DNA of 64,000 nt, taken from the NCBI RefSeq assembly GCF_007828955.1, contig NZ_VIVR01000001.1, forward strand, positions 496,001 through 560,000, read 5' to 3'. Shown one piece after another: positions 1-9,496 of this stretch (position 1 is its first letter; every line of letters starts with the position of its first letter). The translations under genes were made by a program, and so were the position numbers. Source of the DNA: Kitasatospora atroaurantiaca. GTDB taxonomy: Bacteria > Actinomycetota > Actinomycetes > Streptomycetales > Streptomycetaceae. Below the pieces are notes generated by a model. The model had not been told where the DNA came from, searched no databases, and saw nothing but the letters and a program-made list of their open reading frames with translations.

Positions 1-456
1 GGAAGCATTCCCCGCCCAGCCTGCACGCGACTGGCCCTCGCCCTGGGAGGCCAACACGCTCCGCTGGTCACCCGCCACAAGGCGCCCGGAGAGGTGACCA
101 TCCGCCGAGTCCCGGTCCGGTTCGACGCCGATGCGCTCGATCGCGCGGAGTCACGCCCACCCGGCTCACCGCCCTGCAGGGGGCGGCGTGATGCTGGCCA
201 TGGCTCGAGCCGGGCAGGATTAGTTGACACCCTTAACCATTGAGGTCTACCGTCGAAGCCGTTACTTGAGGTCCTCGACCATCGAAGCCCTCAATCCCTT
301 CTGGAGCACCCCCATGACCGCCGCTCTCCTCGTCGTCACCGGCGCCGCGCACCGGACTCTCACCGACGGCACCCCGCACCCGATCGGCTGCCGGGCCGAG
401 CGGCTCGCCGAACCGCACCGCATCAGGACCGTCAACCTTCAGAGAGGCACGACACG
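1..456. other. Left-edge region without a convincing gene
   Basis: No reading frame here has a start, a ribosome site and recognisable protein content. The first ~200 bases stay open in one plus frame with GC-rich third positions, so they may be the tail of a gene entering from the left, but I recognise nothing in it. Near the right end there is an imperfect direct repeat (240-260 and 266-289; TTGAGGTC...TCGAAGCC in both) just after a TTGACA hexamer at 224-229. This may be part of the control region of the gene at 457. Confidence 0.3.
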
Positions 457-1248
457 ATGAGGACCTCCGACCGCCCCGACCACGGACTGGCCCCGGTCGA
501 CCACCGCACGGCCGTCGCCACCGAGACCGCCCGGTTCGTGGCAGCGGTCAGGGGCGCCGATCTGGGGACCCCGGTACCCAGCTGCCCGGGCTGGACGCTG
601 GCCGACCTGGTCAAGCACGCCGGCAGCGTGCAGCGCTGGTTCTCGGTCCTGCTGCGCGGGCGCATCCAGGAGCCCCCGCGAAGCCGCGACGTCGACCTTC
701 GGCTGCCCGGACGGGAGGACGGTTGGGCCGACTGGCTGGCCGACAGCGCGACAGAGGCGGCGGGCGCGTTCGCGGCCACCGACCCGGACACCCCGATGTG
801 GGTGTGGGGCGCCGATCCCCACGCCAGGTTCTGGGCTCGCCGGATGCTGTTCGAGACCCTGATTCACCGGGTCGACGCGGAGCTGGCGCTGGGGATCCGG
901 CCCGAGATCGACCGTGCGGTCGCGGTTGACGGTGTGGACGAGTTCCTGGTGAATCTGCCCTTCGCCGGTTTCTTCGCTCCCAAGGTGGCCAACCTCCGCG
1001 GCAACGGCGAGACCATCCGGTTCCGGTCCACCGACGCGGACGGCGACTGGCTGGTCCGGCTGCGACCCGACGGCTTCGGGCTCGACCTCGCCGGCGAAGC
1101 AGCGGTCCCCGCCGATGCGACGGTCCGGGGAGCCGCAGCCGATCTCCTCCTGCTCGCCTACGGCCGCCTCTCCCTCGACGCGGAGGCCTTCGAGCACGAG
1201 GGAGACGAGGAGCTGCTGGCGCGCTGGTTCGCCAACTCCGAGTTCTGA
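457..1248 (+). CDS. Maleylpyruvate isomerase family mycothiol-dependent enzyme
   Basis: A 263-residue cytoplasmic protein of the DinB-like mycothiol-dependent maleylpyruvate isomerase (MDMPI) family. The N-terminal four-helix part begins with the family signature PSCPGWTLADLVKHAG (about residues 47-62), which supplies one metal-binding His. The second part of the zinc site, an E-x3-H pair, is in MLFETLIHRVDAEL (about residues 130-143). The C-terminal half resembles the MDMPI C-terminal domain. Family members use mycothiol, the actinobacterial thiol, for isomerisation or thiol transfer; the substrate here cannot be read from sequence. The start follows AGAGAGGCACGACACG. A second family member lies at 19366-20139. 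No operon partner is obvious. Confidence 0.85.
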   Translation: MRTSDRPDHGLAPVDHRTAVATETARFVAAVRGADLGTPVPSCPGWTLADLVKHAGSVQRWFSVLLRGRIQEPPRSRDVDLRLPGREDGWADWLADSATEAAGAFAATDPDTPMWVWGADPHARFWARRMLFETLIHRVDAELALGIRPEIDRAVAVDGVDEFLVNLPFAGFFAPKVANLRGNGETIRFRSTDADGDWLVRLRPDGFGLDLAGEAAVPADATVRGAAADLLLLAYGRLSLDAEAFEHEGDEELLARWFANSEF

Positions 1249-1351
1249 GACGGAGGTCGCCCGCCCGACTCGGCGGCCTCCTCCGGTGTTCCGCCGCCGG
1301 GCCGTGCAGCTTTCTTGCGTTCCGACCGATTGCCGCCGCCACCACCCTCAG

Positions 1352-1939
1352 TCAGAACAGCCCGGCGCCCCAACCGCTTCGCCACTCGTTGGCCAGCACC
1401 GCGTAGACGAGGGTGTCCCGCCAGGTACCGTCGGAGCGCCGGGCGTGGCGGCGCAGCGGGCCCTCGCGAACGGCCCCTAGGCCGGACAGCGTGAGCTGGG
1501 CGTGGACGTCGAGGTGGTCGATCTGCCACTGGACCCGGCCGAAGGCCAGGTTCTCGAACGCATGGCGGAGCAGCAGGAGGTGGGTCTCGGTCGTCACCGG
1601 GGTGTCCCAGGTGGAGCGCGCGGCCCAGTGCCAGCCGATGTCCAGGCGCTCGTCGGCGACCGCGATGTCGGTGTACGCGACCCACCCGGCGGCCCGGTTG
1701 GTGCCGGCCGGGACGATCGCGAACAGCACCGCCCCTCCGGCGGCCTGCTGGGCCAGCCGCTGTTCGACCAGCGTGTGCATCTCGCCGAGGGTGTACGGCG
1801 TGACCACGGGAAGCCACTGCCAGAGGCCGTCGTCGCGGCTGCCGGCGAGGTGCAGGTCTGGGAGGTGTGCCGTGGTCAGCGGTTCCAGCCGGACGTACCG
1901 GCCGTGCAGGACGACGGGCGATGGGGGCCGTGGTGCCAT
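1352..1939 (-). CDS. GNAT family N-acetyltransferase (RimJ/RimL-like)
   Basis: A 195-residue acetyltransferase. The typical RimJ/L-type N-terminus VVLHGRYVRLEPLTTAHL is followed by an acceptor-site segment and DERLDIGWHWAARSTWDTPV, the region that normally carries the acetyl-CoA loop. The tail VQWQIDHLDVHAQLTLSGLGAVREG resembles motif B, where family members read N-x-x-S-x-x-x-L-x-K-x-G-F. The frame is open for 76 more codons upstream, but that extension looks unlike the family. I chose ATG 1939 because a purine-rich AGGTGGGG lies upstream and family similarity begins directly after it. It is convergent with the isomerase gene at 457-1248. Substrate unknown: protein N-termini, antibiotics or small amines are all possible. 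Confidence 0.8.
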   Translation of the reverse strand: MAPRPPSPVVLHGRYVRLEPLTTAHLPDLHLAGSRDDGLWQWLPVVTPYTLGEMHTLVEQRLAQQAAGGAVLFAIVPAGTNRAAGWVAYTDIAVADERLDIGWHWAARSTWDTPVTTETHLLLLRHAFENLAFGRVQWQIDHLDVHAQLTLSGLGAVREGPLRRHARRSDGTWRDTLVYAVLANEWRSGWGAGLF

Positions 1940-2078
1940 GCGGAGCAGGCTAACCCCACCTGGGAATTCTTGACAGGGGTCCGCCAGGCGCCGCTCTCCC
2001 CCGAGCCGGTCCAGCCTGCCCGTCGCGCTCGTTGCGGCACGGGCCAGGCGCATTGTCCGCGCCGTCGTTGGACGGCCG

Positions 2079-3350
2079 TCAGTGGCCGGGCCCGGCCGTC
2101 GCCCCGGGATCGGGGACGTCGAGCTGCACGAACGGGTCGTAGTAGAAGCGCTCGAGAGGGACTCCACCGCGGCCCAGCAGCCGGCCGGCCGCGGTCATCA
2201 TCGGGCCCGGCCCGCTGAGATAGGCGTCGTGATGCCGCCAGGGCCCGGACTCCGCCAGCACCCTGAGCAGGTGGCTGCTGCCCGCGGGAGCGTCCTCGTC
2301 GGAGACCGCCGCACGGACGTTGAGCCAGCGATGCTGCCGGGACATGTGGAGGAGGTCGTCGAGTCCGTGGAGCTCGTTCGCGGTACGGGCTCCGACGAAG
2401 AGCTCCATCCGCCGCTGGACGCCGTCCAGGGCGGCCTGTTCGACCAGAGCGCGGATCGGCGCGATCCCGGTTCCACCGGCGACACACACGACGTCGCGGG
2501 TGGACGTGGGGTCGAGGACCATGTCACCGAGGGCCAGCCCGAGCCGGACGACGTCGCCGACCGAGGCCTGGTGCACCAGGGCGTTGCTGATCCGGCCGCC
2601 GGGAACGGCCCTGACGTGGAAGGTGATGGTCCCGTCCGGCCGCGGGGCGTTGGCAGGCGAGAAGTAGCGCCAGATCTTGGGCCACCACGGCGTCTCCATG
2701 CTGACGAACTGCCCGCCGGTGTACGCATAGGGCTGGTCGGTTCGCACGGTGATCTCCGCGAGCCCGGGTCCGTACGCGCGGTGGTGCACGATCTGGGCGT
2801 TCCACACGGCCGGCCGTTCGGCGGCGTCGGCTGCGGCGGCCTGGTCCATGGCCTGCGCGACCGCCGTGTAGGCCCGGGTCCAGGCGGTGGCGATGTCCTC
2901 GGTCCAGGCAGGGCCCGCGAAGTGCGCCAGCGTGGCGAGCAGGCACTCGCCCACCGCGGCGTAGTGTGCGCTCTGGGTGCCGAACTTGCGGTGGTCACGC
3001 CCCAGGTCGGAGCAGAAGCGCACCAGGTGCTTCGGGTCGTCCACGAGGTCGACGATCAGCAGGAGCGCCCGCACCAGCCGGTCGTGCTGGACGTCCATCT
3101 CCGGCGGGAACAGGTCGCGGGCGTGCGGGTAGCGGCTGAACAGCACCCCGTAGAAGTAGGCCGGCAGTTCTGCGACATGCGGTGCGACCACGGTCACACT
3201 CGCTCGGATGAGGGCGATCTCGTGCGCCGACAGGACGGCGTCGGTGCCATGCCGTTCGGCAGCGGGCATCGGCTCCGGTGACGGCTGCCATTCGTTCTCC
3301 GGATTCTCCGGCATGAAGGCGTCGTCGACGGATGGATTGGCGCGAAACAT
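2079..3350 (-). CDS. hmp: Flavohemoprotein (globin plus FAD/NAD reductase), nitric oxide dioxygenase-like
   Basis: A 423-residue flavohemoglobin. Residues ~40-175 are the globin domain: YFYGVLFSRYPHARDLFP is the distal B/CD region, and the His in QSAHYAAVGECLL is the likely proximal haem ligand. The FAD domain contains RYFSPAN (family RxYSxxN) and the NAD domain GGTGIAPIRALVEQA. The C-terminal FYYDPF resembles the usual aromatic end. Such proteins convert NO plus O2 to nitrate with NAD(P)H and protect against nitrosative stress. The start at 3350 has GAGGAG 12 bases upstream; a GTG at 3410 in the same frame has no good ribosome site and would add a polar extension. In the same direction and downstream lies the GNAT gene. 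Confidence 0.9.
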   Translation of the reverse strand: MFRANPSVDDAFMPENPENEWQPSPEPMPAAERHGTDAVLSAHEIALIRASVTVVAPHVAELPAYFYGVLFSRYPHARDLFPPEMDVQHDRLVRALLLIVDLVDDPKHLVRFCSDLGRDHRKFGTQSAHYAAVGECLLATLAHFAGPAWTEDIATAWTRAYTAVAQAMDQAAAADAAERPAVWNAQIVHHRAYGPGLAEITVRTDQPYAYTGGQFVSMETPWWPKIWRYFSPANAPRPDGTITFHVRAVPGGRISNALVHQASVGDVVRLGLALGDMVLDPTSTRDVVCVAGGTGIAPIRALVEQAALDGVQRRMELFVGARTANELHGLDDLLHMSRQHRWLNVRAAVSDEDAPAGSSHLLRVLAESGPWRHHDAYLSGPGPMMTAAGRLLGRGGVPLERFYYDPFVQLDVPDPGATAGPGH

Positions 3351-3426
3351 CACTGTACTACTCTCCTCATCCAGCTCTTTCTCCAGCTCTTCGCGCCGAG
3401 AGCTGTTCACCGCAGGTCAGGAAACG

Positions 3427-3445
3427 GCCCATATTCTGCCCATAT
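3427..3445. promoter_or_regulatory. Direct repeat upstream of the flavohemoprotein gene
   Basis: Two copies of GCCCATAT lie 11 bp apart (3427-3434 and 3438-3445), about one helical turn, 77 bp upstream of the chosen start. They sit where an operator for a stress regulator would be expected. It does not match an NsrR box I can recognise, so the factor is unknown. Confidence 0.3.
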
Positions 3446-3879
3446 CGGCAAGGCGCCGCGCAAGCGGAATGCAGTGAATTATTTGTGAAAGGGAATACTG
3501 GCCGGTACAGATCATGAAATCTGACGATTGCTCATTTGTGCGAATCATCCCGGCGGTCAGGTGGGCTCCTTGCGGTGACGGGGTGGTACTCCGGGTTGCG
3601 GTCAGGCGCGCGGGCCCGGGGCCGCGAGACGGCCCGCAGCCTCGCTGCTGTTGGTAGGCCGAGGCTGTGACCGTGGGCGTGGTCGTCATCCCGGAGGGCC
3701 CCCTGAGGCGCCCGGCCTGATGGTGTTTCACGCGGCGGACGTACGACATGTGCTGCTCCCCCGCGGCGTTCTGCGCCGCGCTTCACCGGCCCGTCTCCCT
3801 GGGCGATCCCGCGTCCCGGCACCCGCGAGGTTCCCGGTCGGCGCGGCTGCTGTCGGTGCCGTGTGGGACAGTGCGGTCC
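3446..3879. other. Intergenic region without a convincing gene
   Basis: This lies between the flavohemoprotein gene and the divergent SUKH-like gene. Frames here lack ribosome sites and recognisable content. The stretch 3475-3545 is less GC-rich and may hold promoters, but I see no clear hexamers. Confidence 0.3.
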
Positions 3880-4523
3880 GTGAACGAGAACATGCACGGA
3901 GCAGCGCTGATCGACCAGGTGGTCGCACGGGTCAGGCAGGACGGCTGGCCCACGGCGGACGCCCCGGACATCGCCGAAGCGGTGCCGCTCGCACCCGAGG
4001 TGATCGACCGGCTGAGACTGCCCGGCGGGAGGGCGCTGCCGCCGAGCCTGCGCCGGTGGCTCGCCTTCGACAGCTCCTGGCTCGGCGACATCGGCTGGTA
4101 CGACGACGAGCGGGAGCCCGTTTTCGACGGCCGCGCGCTCGGTGCGACGGCCGAGTGGATGTACGGCCCCGGCGATGCCATGGTCGGCTTGTTCGCCGAC
4201 TTCGAGAAGCTCCTGCCCGGACCGTGCCTCCCGCTCGTCGGCGGCAGCGACTCCCGCCGTCTGCTCTACTGGGCGAGCCCGACTGCACCGGGGAGTACCC
4301 GGTGCTGGTCACCGACATCGACGACCTGTCGTACGTCGCCGTGATGTACCCCGGTCTCGACGTCTACCTCGCCGACCTCGCCGATGTGCTCGACCTGGAC
4401 TTCGACACCCACACCTCGCTGATCGACCACCCCGAGTACGGCGCCAGGATGCGGGAGCACGCCGAGAACACCGGGCTCGGCCCCGACGGCATCGAGTTCC
4501 AGGACCTCTCCTGGCCCGGCTAG
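3880..4523 (+). pseudogene. SMI1/KNR4 (SUKH)-like protein, one frameshift
   Basis: Two frames together give a ~215-residue protein. The first (GTG 3880 or ATG 3892) runs to LLYWAS near 4275 and has the SUKH-like LPPSLRRWLAFDSSWLG. The other continues as EPDCTGEYPVLVTDIDD and ends at 4523 with FQDLSWPG. Adding one G to the GGG run near 4272 restores LLYWGEPDCTGEYPV, so this is a one-base loss in a homopolymer or a sequencing error. SUKH proteins are often immunity factors for toxin systems or act as adaptor domains. No toxin gene is adjacent. Assignment to SUKH rests on the LPPSLR-type motif and the acidic, tryptophan-rich composition. Confidence 0.6.
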
Positions 4524-4699
4524 GACCCGTCCCGAGTACGGGCAAGGGACCACCCGAACCAAGAACGCGGTATCCGTGGAACCGCTCGGATTCTTCGCCG
4601 GTCGGTTGAGCTGATCATGGCCCGGGGACGGGATCCATCCACCATGATGGGAAGCTGATCGCGCTGGAATTCGGTCGCGGCGGACAAGGGGACCAGGCT

Positions 4700-5440
4700 G
4701 TGTTCGGATTGCTTTCCAAACTGGCGGAGTTGCTCGCTCAGTACGGGACCGGTTTCCTGACGCTCCGACGCACCGCCAAGGACACCGACGTGGCGGCTGC
4801 GATGCTCCGCTGCGCAGTGGCGCTGCAGGATCTGTGCGTACGCGGTGACCGGCTTCTGGCACTGGCCGAGGAGATGGTCGACGGTGCCACGCGGCCCGGC
4901 CTGGCCGAGGAGTTCGCGGACCTGCTGGAACACCAGGTCACGGCGGTCGGTTCCCTGCGTGCCGCCCTCGCTGACTGCCAGGCGTTGATGGCCACCGTCG
5001 ATGCGGGGATCTACGTCGAACTCGCGCCCTTCCTCGACGCGAAGTCCGGCCTGCTGACGCGTTGGGACCAGCAGGCCGCCTTGAGCCGGTTCTCGACGAC
5101 GACGCTGTTCTTCTTGCCTGCCGAAACGCTGGACCGCGTCCTTGCGATCGGACGGGATCACGCGACCGAGGAGGGGATGACCGGGGATCGCACGGAGTAC
5201 CTGTTGGCCGTCGCCGAAGGCACGCGAGCTGCACGGTCCCGCGAGGTGCGCGACCTGAGCCGTCCGGTGGCGGCGCGGCAGGTACCCACCGTCAGGGAGG
5301 AGATCGCGACTGCCAAGGCCGACCTGGTCCGCGCCCGGGCTCTGTGCGGGCAACTGCTGGCCGCCATGCAGGAGGCCGTGGGTCCGGAGGCGATGGCGCA
5401 CCTTCGCCGGAAGCTGGTGTCGAAGCCGAGCCACCGCTGA
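4700..5440 (+). CDS. Hypothetical helical protein
   Basis: A 246-residue protein I do not recognise. The start GTG 4700 has a good ribosome site (AAGGGGA, about nine bases upstream). The sequence is almost entirely helix-forming, rich in Ala, Leu, Arg and Glu, with no signal peptide. The N-terminus MFGLLSKLAELLAQYGTGFL is amphipathic and might touch the membrane. A hydrophobic stretch STTTLFFLPAETL lies near residue 132. The C-terminus is basic (LRRKLVSKPSHR). Heptad-like spacing in several parts suggests a helical bundle. It stands alone, about 100 bp before a broken nucleotidyltransferase gene. No function can be assigned. Confidence 0.65.
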   Translation: MFGLLSKLAELLAQYGTGFLTLRRTAKDTDVAAAMLRCAVALQDLCVRGDRLLALAEEMVDGATRPGLAEEFADLLEHQVTAVGSLRAALADCQALMATVDAGIYVELAPFLDAKSGLLTRWDQQAALSRFSTTTLFFLPAETLDRVLAIGRDHATEEGMTGDRTEYLLAVAEGTRAARSREVRDLSRPVAARQVPTVREEIATAKADLVRARALCGQLLAAMQEAVGPEAMAHLRRKLVSKPSHR

Positions 5441-5542
5441 AAGCCTGTCTGACGAATGCTCATCACCACTGCCCTCGAACCGTGGCACGGCGAGCGCGGC
5501 GTACGCGAGTTCGGCGAGCGGCCCTCCCGGTAGGCTGGCCGA

Positions 5543-5861
5543 ATGACCGAAGGACTCCCCCCGGGCGGCGTCGAGCTCACCGAGGCCGAGGCCAGGTGGA
5601 CGGACGCCTGGACCCCCACCCAGGTGGCCGCCCGGCTGGTAGGGACATCCGCCCCCTGGTACGTCGCCGGGGGCTGGGCCGTCGACCTGTTCAAAGGCGA
5701 GCAGACCCGCCACCACAGTGAGCAGCACACTTCCCCTGATGGATGACACCCAGCGGCAGACTCTGGCCACCCTCCTTGCCCAGGTGCATCCGGGGCACAG
5801 CTGGCTGGCGAACCTCCACTCGCCGTCCGCTACCGCGCCGGACTCGTGCTCGCATCCGTGA
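5543..5861 (+). pseudogene. Internally deleted nucleotidyltransferase (aminoglycoside adenylyltransferase-like)
   Basis: The N-terminal part reads WTDAWTPTQVAARLVG...WYVAGGWAVDLFKGEQTRHH, which is typical of ANT(2'')-like nucleotidyltransferases up to just before their catalytic Asp pair. It then joins, in another frame, to LPLMDDTQRQTLATLLAQVH (from ~5731), which looks like the C-terminus of the same family. The catalytic middle, perhaps 100 or more codons, is missing. The product cannot be active. The junction is near 5725. After the stop at 5861, another short open stretch (to ~5890, LAVRYRAGLVLASVILWLRE) may be a further remnant. Confidence 0.6.
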
Positions 5862-5908
5862 TCCTCTGGCTCCGCGAACCCATCGGATGATCAATTGTCA
5901 GGCAGGCC

Positions 5909-7573
5909 TCAGGGCCGGCCGGGCCGCCCCTTGGCCGGCGCGTGGACCTTCGCGAACAGTTCGGGGTCCTGCGGAAATCCGGCTTTGGCGAAGGCGACAC
6001 TCCCGATGTCGGTGGCCAGGATGTGCAGGCTCCCGAGGCCGAGCGCTCTGGCGAGCTGCTCGGTGTTGTACTGCAGGCGCTGGAAGAGCCCGCTCCCCCT
6101 CGCACCCGCCTTGATGCGGAGCTCGTCGATGGTCATCGCGCTCGCCCGGAAGTCGAACCGCAACTGAAGAACGGCCTGGTTCTCCCCGCCGTTTCGAATC
6201 ACCAGGTCAGCGCTGCCGGCGCCGTCCGGATACAGGGTGATGTCCGCCTGCGCCCCGCTCAGCCGCTCCGTGAGCAGATCGGTGAACCGCGCCGGGGTGA
6301 TCGGCATCAAGGCCCTCCAGGTCGCGACGAACTCCTCATCCAGCTGGGCGACGAGCAACCTCGATTCCAACGCCTCGAAGTCCGCCACGGTCAGGGCCTC
6401 GACAGCTGCCCTGTCGTCGACCCGTTCCTCGACAACGGACGGCGTCAAGGTCATGCCGGACGCGCTACGCGTCAGGTGGTCCCACACCGGATCCCGCGGG
6501 AAGGGCGGCAGGCTCCAGTCGGCGGCGCATGCCTCCCAGCCTCGCTGCCACCACGCGACGGCTTGAAGCGACCGCAGTCCGAACCGGACCGCGCCCGCGA
6601 TGACGCAGCGCACGAGCAGACCCGTCCCCGCCACCACGTCGTTGCCCGTCCCGCCGGCACCCGCGGCCATGGCGAAGCGCTCCGCGTCCGCGACCATCTC
6701 GGCATAGCTGATCAGGGGCGGCGCGTTCGAAATCACCACGGGGACCGGCGCTTGGAGAACCACGACCGGATCCTCCGGCGCGAACACCACGTTGTCGGCG
6801 AGGACGATCAGCGGTCTGACGTCCTCGCCCTCGATCATCACGAACTCGAGCGCCGCGTCGCCCATCGGCGTGTGGCTCCTCGTGACGCGCTTGACGTCGC
6901 AGACCGGCAGGCTGACCGTCTCGCCGATCGCGGGGATGGCGACGGACACCCGTCCGCCGGCCACCATCGGCTCCAGTCCCAGTACCTCGGCGAACGCGAC
7001 GGCGATCTCGTCCGCCTTCGCGGCGTCGTCCTGCTCCCGGCGCGCGTTCCGCTCCAGCATGTCCCGCATCCCCGCGAGGGATTCGAGGTTGGCTCGCACG
7101 GTCTCGGTCAGCGAGTGGTCCTCACCCAGGTCACGGAGACAGTCGACGAGGACTTGCTCGAACGTCGCAACGGCTCGCTCGGCCTGCCCGGCCGCGAGGT
7201 ACGCGGTGGCGAGATCGTTTCGCGCGGAAAGGGTGCCGGGATCGTTTGCCCCGGCGACCCGTACTTGCTCGGAGACCGCCAACTCATAAAGCGGGATGGC
7301 CAGTTCAGGGCGATCGTCAGCAAGCCACCCGGAGAACCAGATGGAGGCAAGGTTGGTGAGTGTGGAAACCGTGACGCGATCATCCGCGCCGAGGACATGC
7401 ACCACGTCGGCCAGGAGCCGGTCCTGGAGCTCGAACGCCTGGACGTAGTCCCGGGTTTGGTAGTACGCGTGGGCCAGTTCCCCACGAGCGACGAGGGTGC
7501 GCGGGTGGTCCTCACCCAACGTGCGGACGCACTCGTCGTGTAAGCGCCGGAGATCCTCGATGCCCATGCCCAT
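5909..7573 (-). CDS. TPR-repeat protein with a GNAT-like C-terminal segment
   Basis: A 554-residue cytoplasmic protein. Residues ~5-155 hold tetratricopeptide repeats of the TPR_12/kinesin-light-chain type (LGEDHPRTLVARGELAHAYY, then ANDPGTLSARNDLATAYLAA and LGEDHSLTETVRANL). The middle, with VSVAIPAIGETVSLPVCDVK, is not familiar. The last ~90 residues (IDELRIKAGARGSGLFQRLQ, then LARALGLGSLHILATDIGSVAFAKAGF) have the outline of a GNAT fold: a G-x-G-x-G-like acetyl-CoA loop and the final GF motif. The frame stays open far upstream, but that extension is the shadow of the neighbouring gene. ATG 7573 or 7567 fits the GGGGGAAGG ribosome site. Target unknown. Confidence 0.75.
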   Translation of the reverse strand: MGMGIEDLRRLHDECVRTLGEDHPRTLVARGELAHAYYQTRDYVQAFELQDRLLADVVHVLGADDRVTVSTLTNLASIWFSGWLADDRPELAIPLYELAVSEQVRVAGANDPGTLSARNDLATAYLAAGQAERAVATFEQVLVDCLRDLGEDHSLTETVRANLESLAGMRDMLERNARREQDDAAKADEIAVAFAEVLGLEPMVAGGRVSVAIPAIGETVSLPVCDVKRVTRSHTPMGDAALEFVMIEGEDVRPLIVLADNVVFAPEDPVVVLQAPVPVVISNAPPLISYAEMVADAERFAMAAGAGGTGNDVVAGTGLLVRCVIAGAVRFGLRSLQAVAWWQRGWEACAADWSLPPFPRDPVWDHLTRSASGMTLTPSVVEERVDDRAAVEALTVADFEALESRLLVAQLDEEFVATWRALMPITPARFTDLLTERLSGAQADITLYPDGAGSADLVIRNGGENQAVLQLRFDFRASAMTIDELRIKAGARGSGLFQRLQYNTEQLARALGLGSLHILATDIGSVAFAKAGFPQDPELFAKVHAPAKGRPGRP

Positions 7574-7797
7574 CGCCTTCCCCCAACACCGGCCGGCTGG
7601 GTCCGAACCGGATCCGCCCACCATAAGGGATCCTGCAACGCAGGGCAGGAGATACCGGACGGCGACCGCGTGGGTTGCCCGGGGTCGCGTGCTCGGGAGC
7701 GTACGAGACGTGCAGCCACGCCGCTCACCCGACCGGCGGAAGCGGTGGGGCCCGGCCAACCCCCGTTGGCCGGACTGAGCCCCATCCGCGGCGCCGG

Positions 7798-9243
7798 CTA
7801 CGGCACGCCGAGCTCGAACAGGACGAAGCCCGCAAACCAGCCGGAGGCTGCTGCCGCCATGGCCAGCAGAACGGTCAGCGAGGGCAGTTTGAGGCGGCGC
7901 AGGGTCGTGGCGAGCGGGATGAGCAGGGGAAAGGCTGCCAGCAGGTAGCGGGAGAGGTGGTCGAAGAGCTGGCCGGTGCCGAGACCCAGGACCAGGACCA
8001 GCACGGTGTGGAGGGTGAGCACCAGCGGCGGGCGCAGCCGGAGCAGCAGGAACAGCAGGCAGGGGGCGGCGAGAAGCAGCAGCAGACCGAGCAGATCCTC
8101 GGCCGGGTGGGAGAACGTGCTGCGGCCGAGCAGCAGATCGGGGACGGTGTGCCGGATGTTGTGGCCGAAGTGGCGCAGCCATGCATCTTGCTCCGCCGTG
8201 ACGTAGCCGAGCAGGTCGCCCGTTCGATCGCCGACCCAGAGGAGGTAGCCGAGCAGGCCGAGTGGTGCGACCACGACCGCGACCAGTGGGCCGACGATCT
8301 TCTGACGGCGGACCATGGCTCCCAGGCCCGACAGACCGACGACCGCGATCAGTGCGGCGGCAGCAGGGCGGTCGAGACCGGCGAGGAAGGCCAGAGTTGC
8401 GGCGGTGAACCAGTGACGGGTCATCACCGCGTAGCAGGTCCAGGCGGCCAGCGCGACGAACAGCGGCTCGCCGAAGACGGCCCACTCGAAGCCGGAGCCG
8501 GGGAACACCGCCCAGAGGCCGGCCGCGATCACACCCACCCGGTTGCCGCGCAGCCGCGCGGTGACCGCGAAGACGCCGGCGGCGGCGACGAACGAGAAGA
8601 TCACGGAGAGCAGCATCCCGGCGCCGTACGTGCCCAGGCCCGTGAGGGTGGAGACCAGCCGGATCAGGCCGGGGTAGAGCGGGAGGAAGGCGGCGGGGCT
8701 CTGTCCGTGGGTGCCCGACTGGCCGACCGCCGGGAGCAGTTCGAAGTGGTAGCCGTGGGTTGCGATCTGCTGGTACCACCAGCCGTCCCAGGCACCGACG
8801 ACATCCCAGACGTGGGTGCCGCCACCGAAGCGGGGGTCCTTGGTGCGGTATTGACCGGAGGCGGCCAGCAGCTGCAGGAACACCGCGAAACCGATCAGCT
8901 TCAGGACGCCGTAGGCGATCAGCGCGGACAGGTAGCCACTGGGTCTGGCGGAGGGGCCGGCGGGTGCCCCGGCAGGTTTGGTGCCGCCTCCCCGGTGGTC
9001 CGCGGTCTTGAGGGTGTCGGTTGTCGGGTCCTTGGGCGCGAGGACGCTGGTCCGGGGGCCCAGGCGATCGGGGTCCACGCGTTCGGGGTCCGAGCTCGCG
9101 GGGCTCTTGAGCTGGGGCTTGGTGAATCTGGAGTCCGCGCCCGGGGGACGGCTCCGTTCGGGGTTCGTGAACCCGGGATCCCTGTTCGTCGGGGCGCTGG
9201 ACCTGGTGGGCTCGTCCAGCTGTCTGCCTGGTATCGAGTTCAT
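7798..9243 (-). CDS. Polytopic mannosyltransferase-like protein (PIG-V/GT39-type)
   Basis: About 481 residues. After a ~75-residue Pro/Asp/Lys-rich cytoplasmic N-terminus there are roughly 10-12 hydrophobic segments. The first loop carries AWDGWWYQQIATHGYHFE followed by AAFLPLYPGLIRL, the pattern of PIG-V-like GT-C enzymes (WDxxWYxxIAxxGY, then FxPLYP), where the acidic residue of the loop binds the polyprenol-linked sugar. FEWAVFGEPLFVALA corresponds to the next conserved loop. It probably transfers mannose from a polyprenyl donor to an extracellular protein or lipid. GTG 9279 is an alternative start with twelve more residues. No other glycosylation genes are adjacent. Confidence 0.8.
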   Translation of the reverse strand: MNSIPGRQLDEPTRSSAPTNRDPGFTNPERSRPPGADSRFTKPQLKSPASSDPERVDPDRLGPRTSVLAPKDPTTDTLKTADHRGGGTKPAGAPAGPSARPSGYLSALIAYGVLKLIGFAVFLQLLAASGQYRTKDPRFGGGTHVWDVVGAWDGWWYQQIATHGYHFELLPAVGQSGTHGQSPAAFLPLYPGLIRLVSTLTGLGTYGAGMLLSVIFSFVAAAGVFAVTARLRGNRVGVIAAGLWAVFPGSGFEWAVFGEPLFVALAAWTCYAVMTRHWFTAATLAFLAGLDRPAAAALIAVVGLSGLGAMVRRQKIVGPLVAVVVAPLGLLGYLLWVGDRTGDLLGYVTAEQDAWLRHFGHNIRHTVPDLLLGRSTFSHPAEDLLGLLLLLAAPCLLFLLLRLRPPLVLTLHTVLVLVLGLGTGQLFDHLSRYLLAAFPLLIPLATTLRRLKLPSLTVLLAMAAAASGWFAGFVLFELGVP

Positions 9244-9496
9244 AGCGCCGCAGGCTAGGGCAGGTTCTCCCGACGACACCCGATCGCACCGATTCCGCCC
9301 ACGACCCGACCACCATCACCACAACGGAGCCGCGCCCGTACGTTCGCTTCCGGAGGCTCTCCATCACCGCCGACCGCCACAGGCCCGAGCATCCCGGCAG
9401 CCCGGGCCGCCTTGCCCGCAGCGCGCTGCTGCTCCACCCATCGCTGACTGACCGTCAGAATCGCACGGCCGACCGGGTTCCGGGCCCGCGGTCCGC

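Noticed and set aside
1969-1974. TTGACA hexamer as a promoter -35
   Set aside because: No matching -10 at the right distance, and transcription to the right would be antisense to the genes there.
7574-9367. Continuation of the TPR reading frame upstream to 9367
   Set aside because: The extension is antisense-frame translation of the mannosyltransferase region; the natural start with a ribosome site is at 7573.
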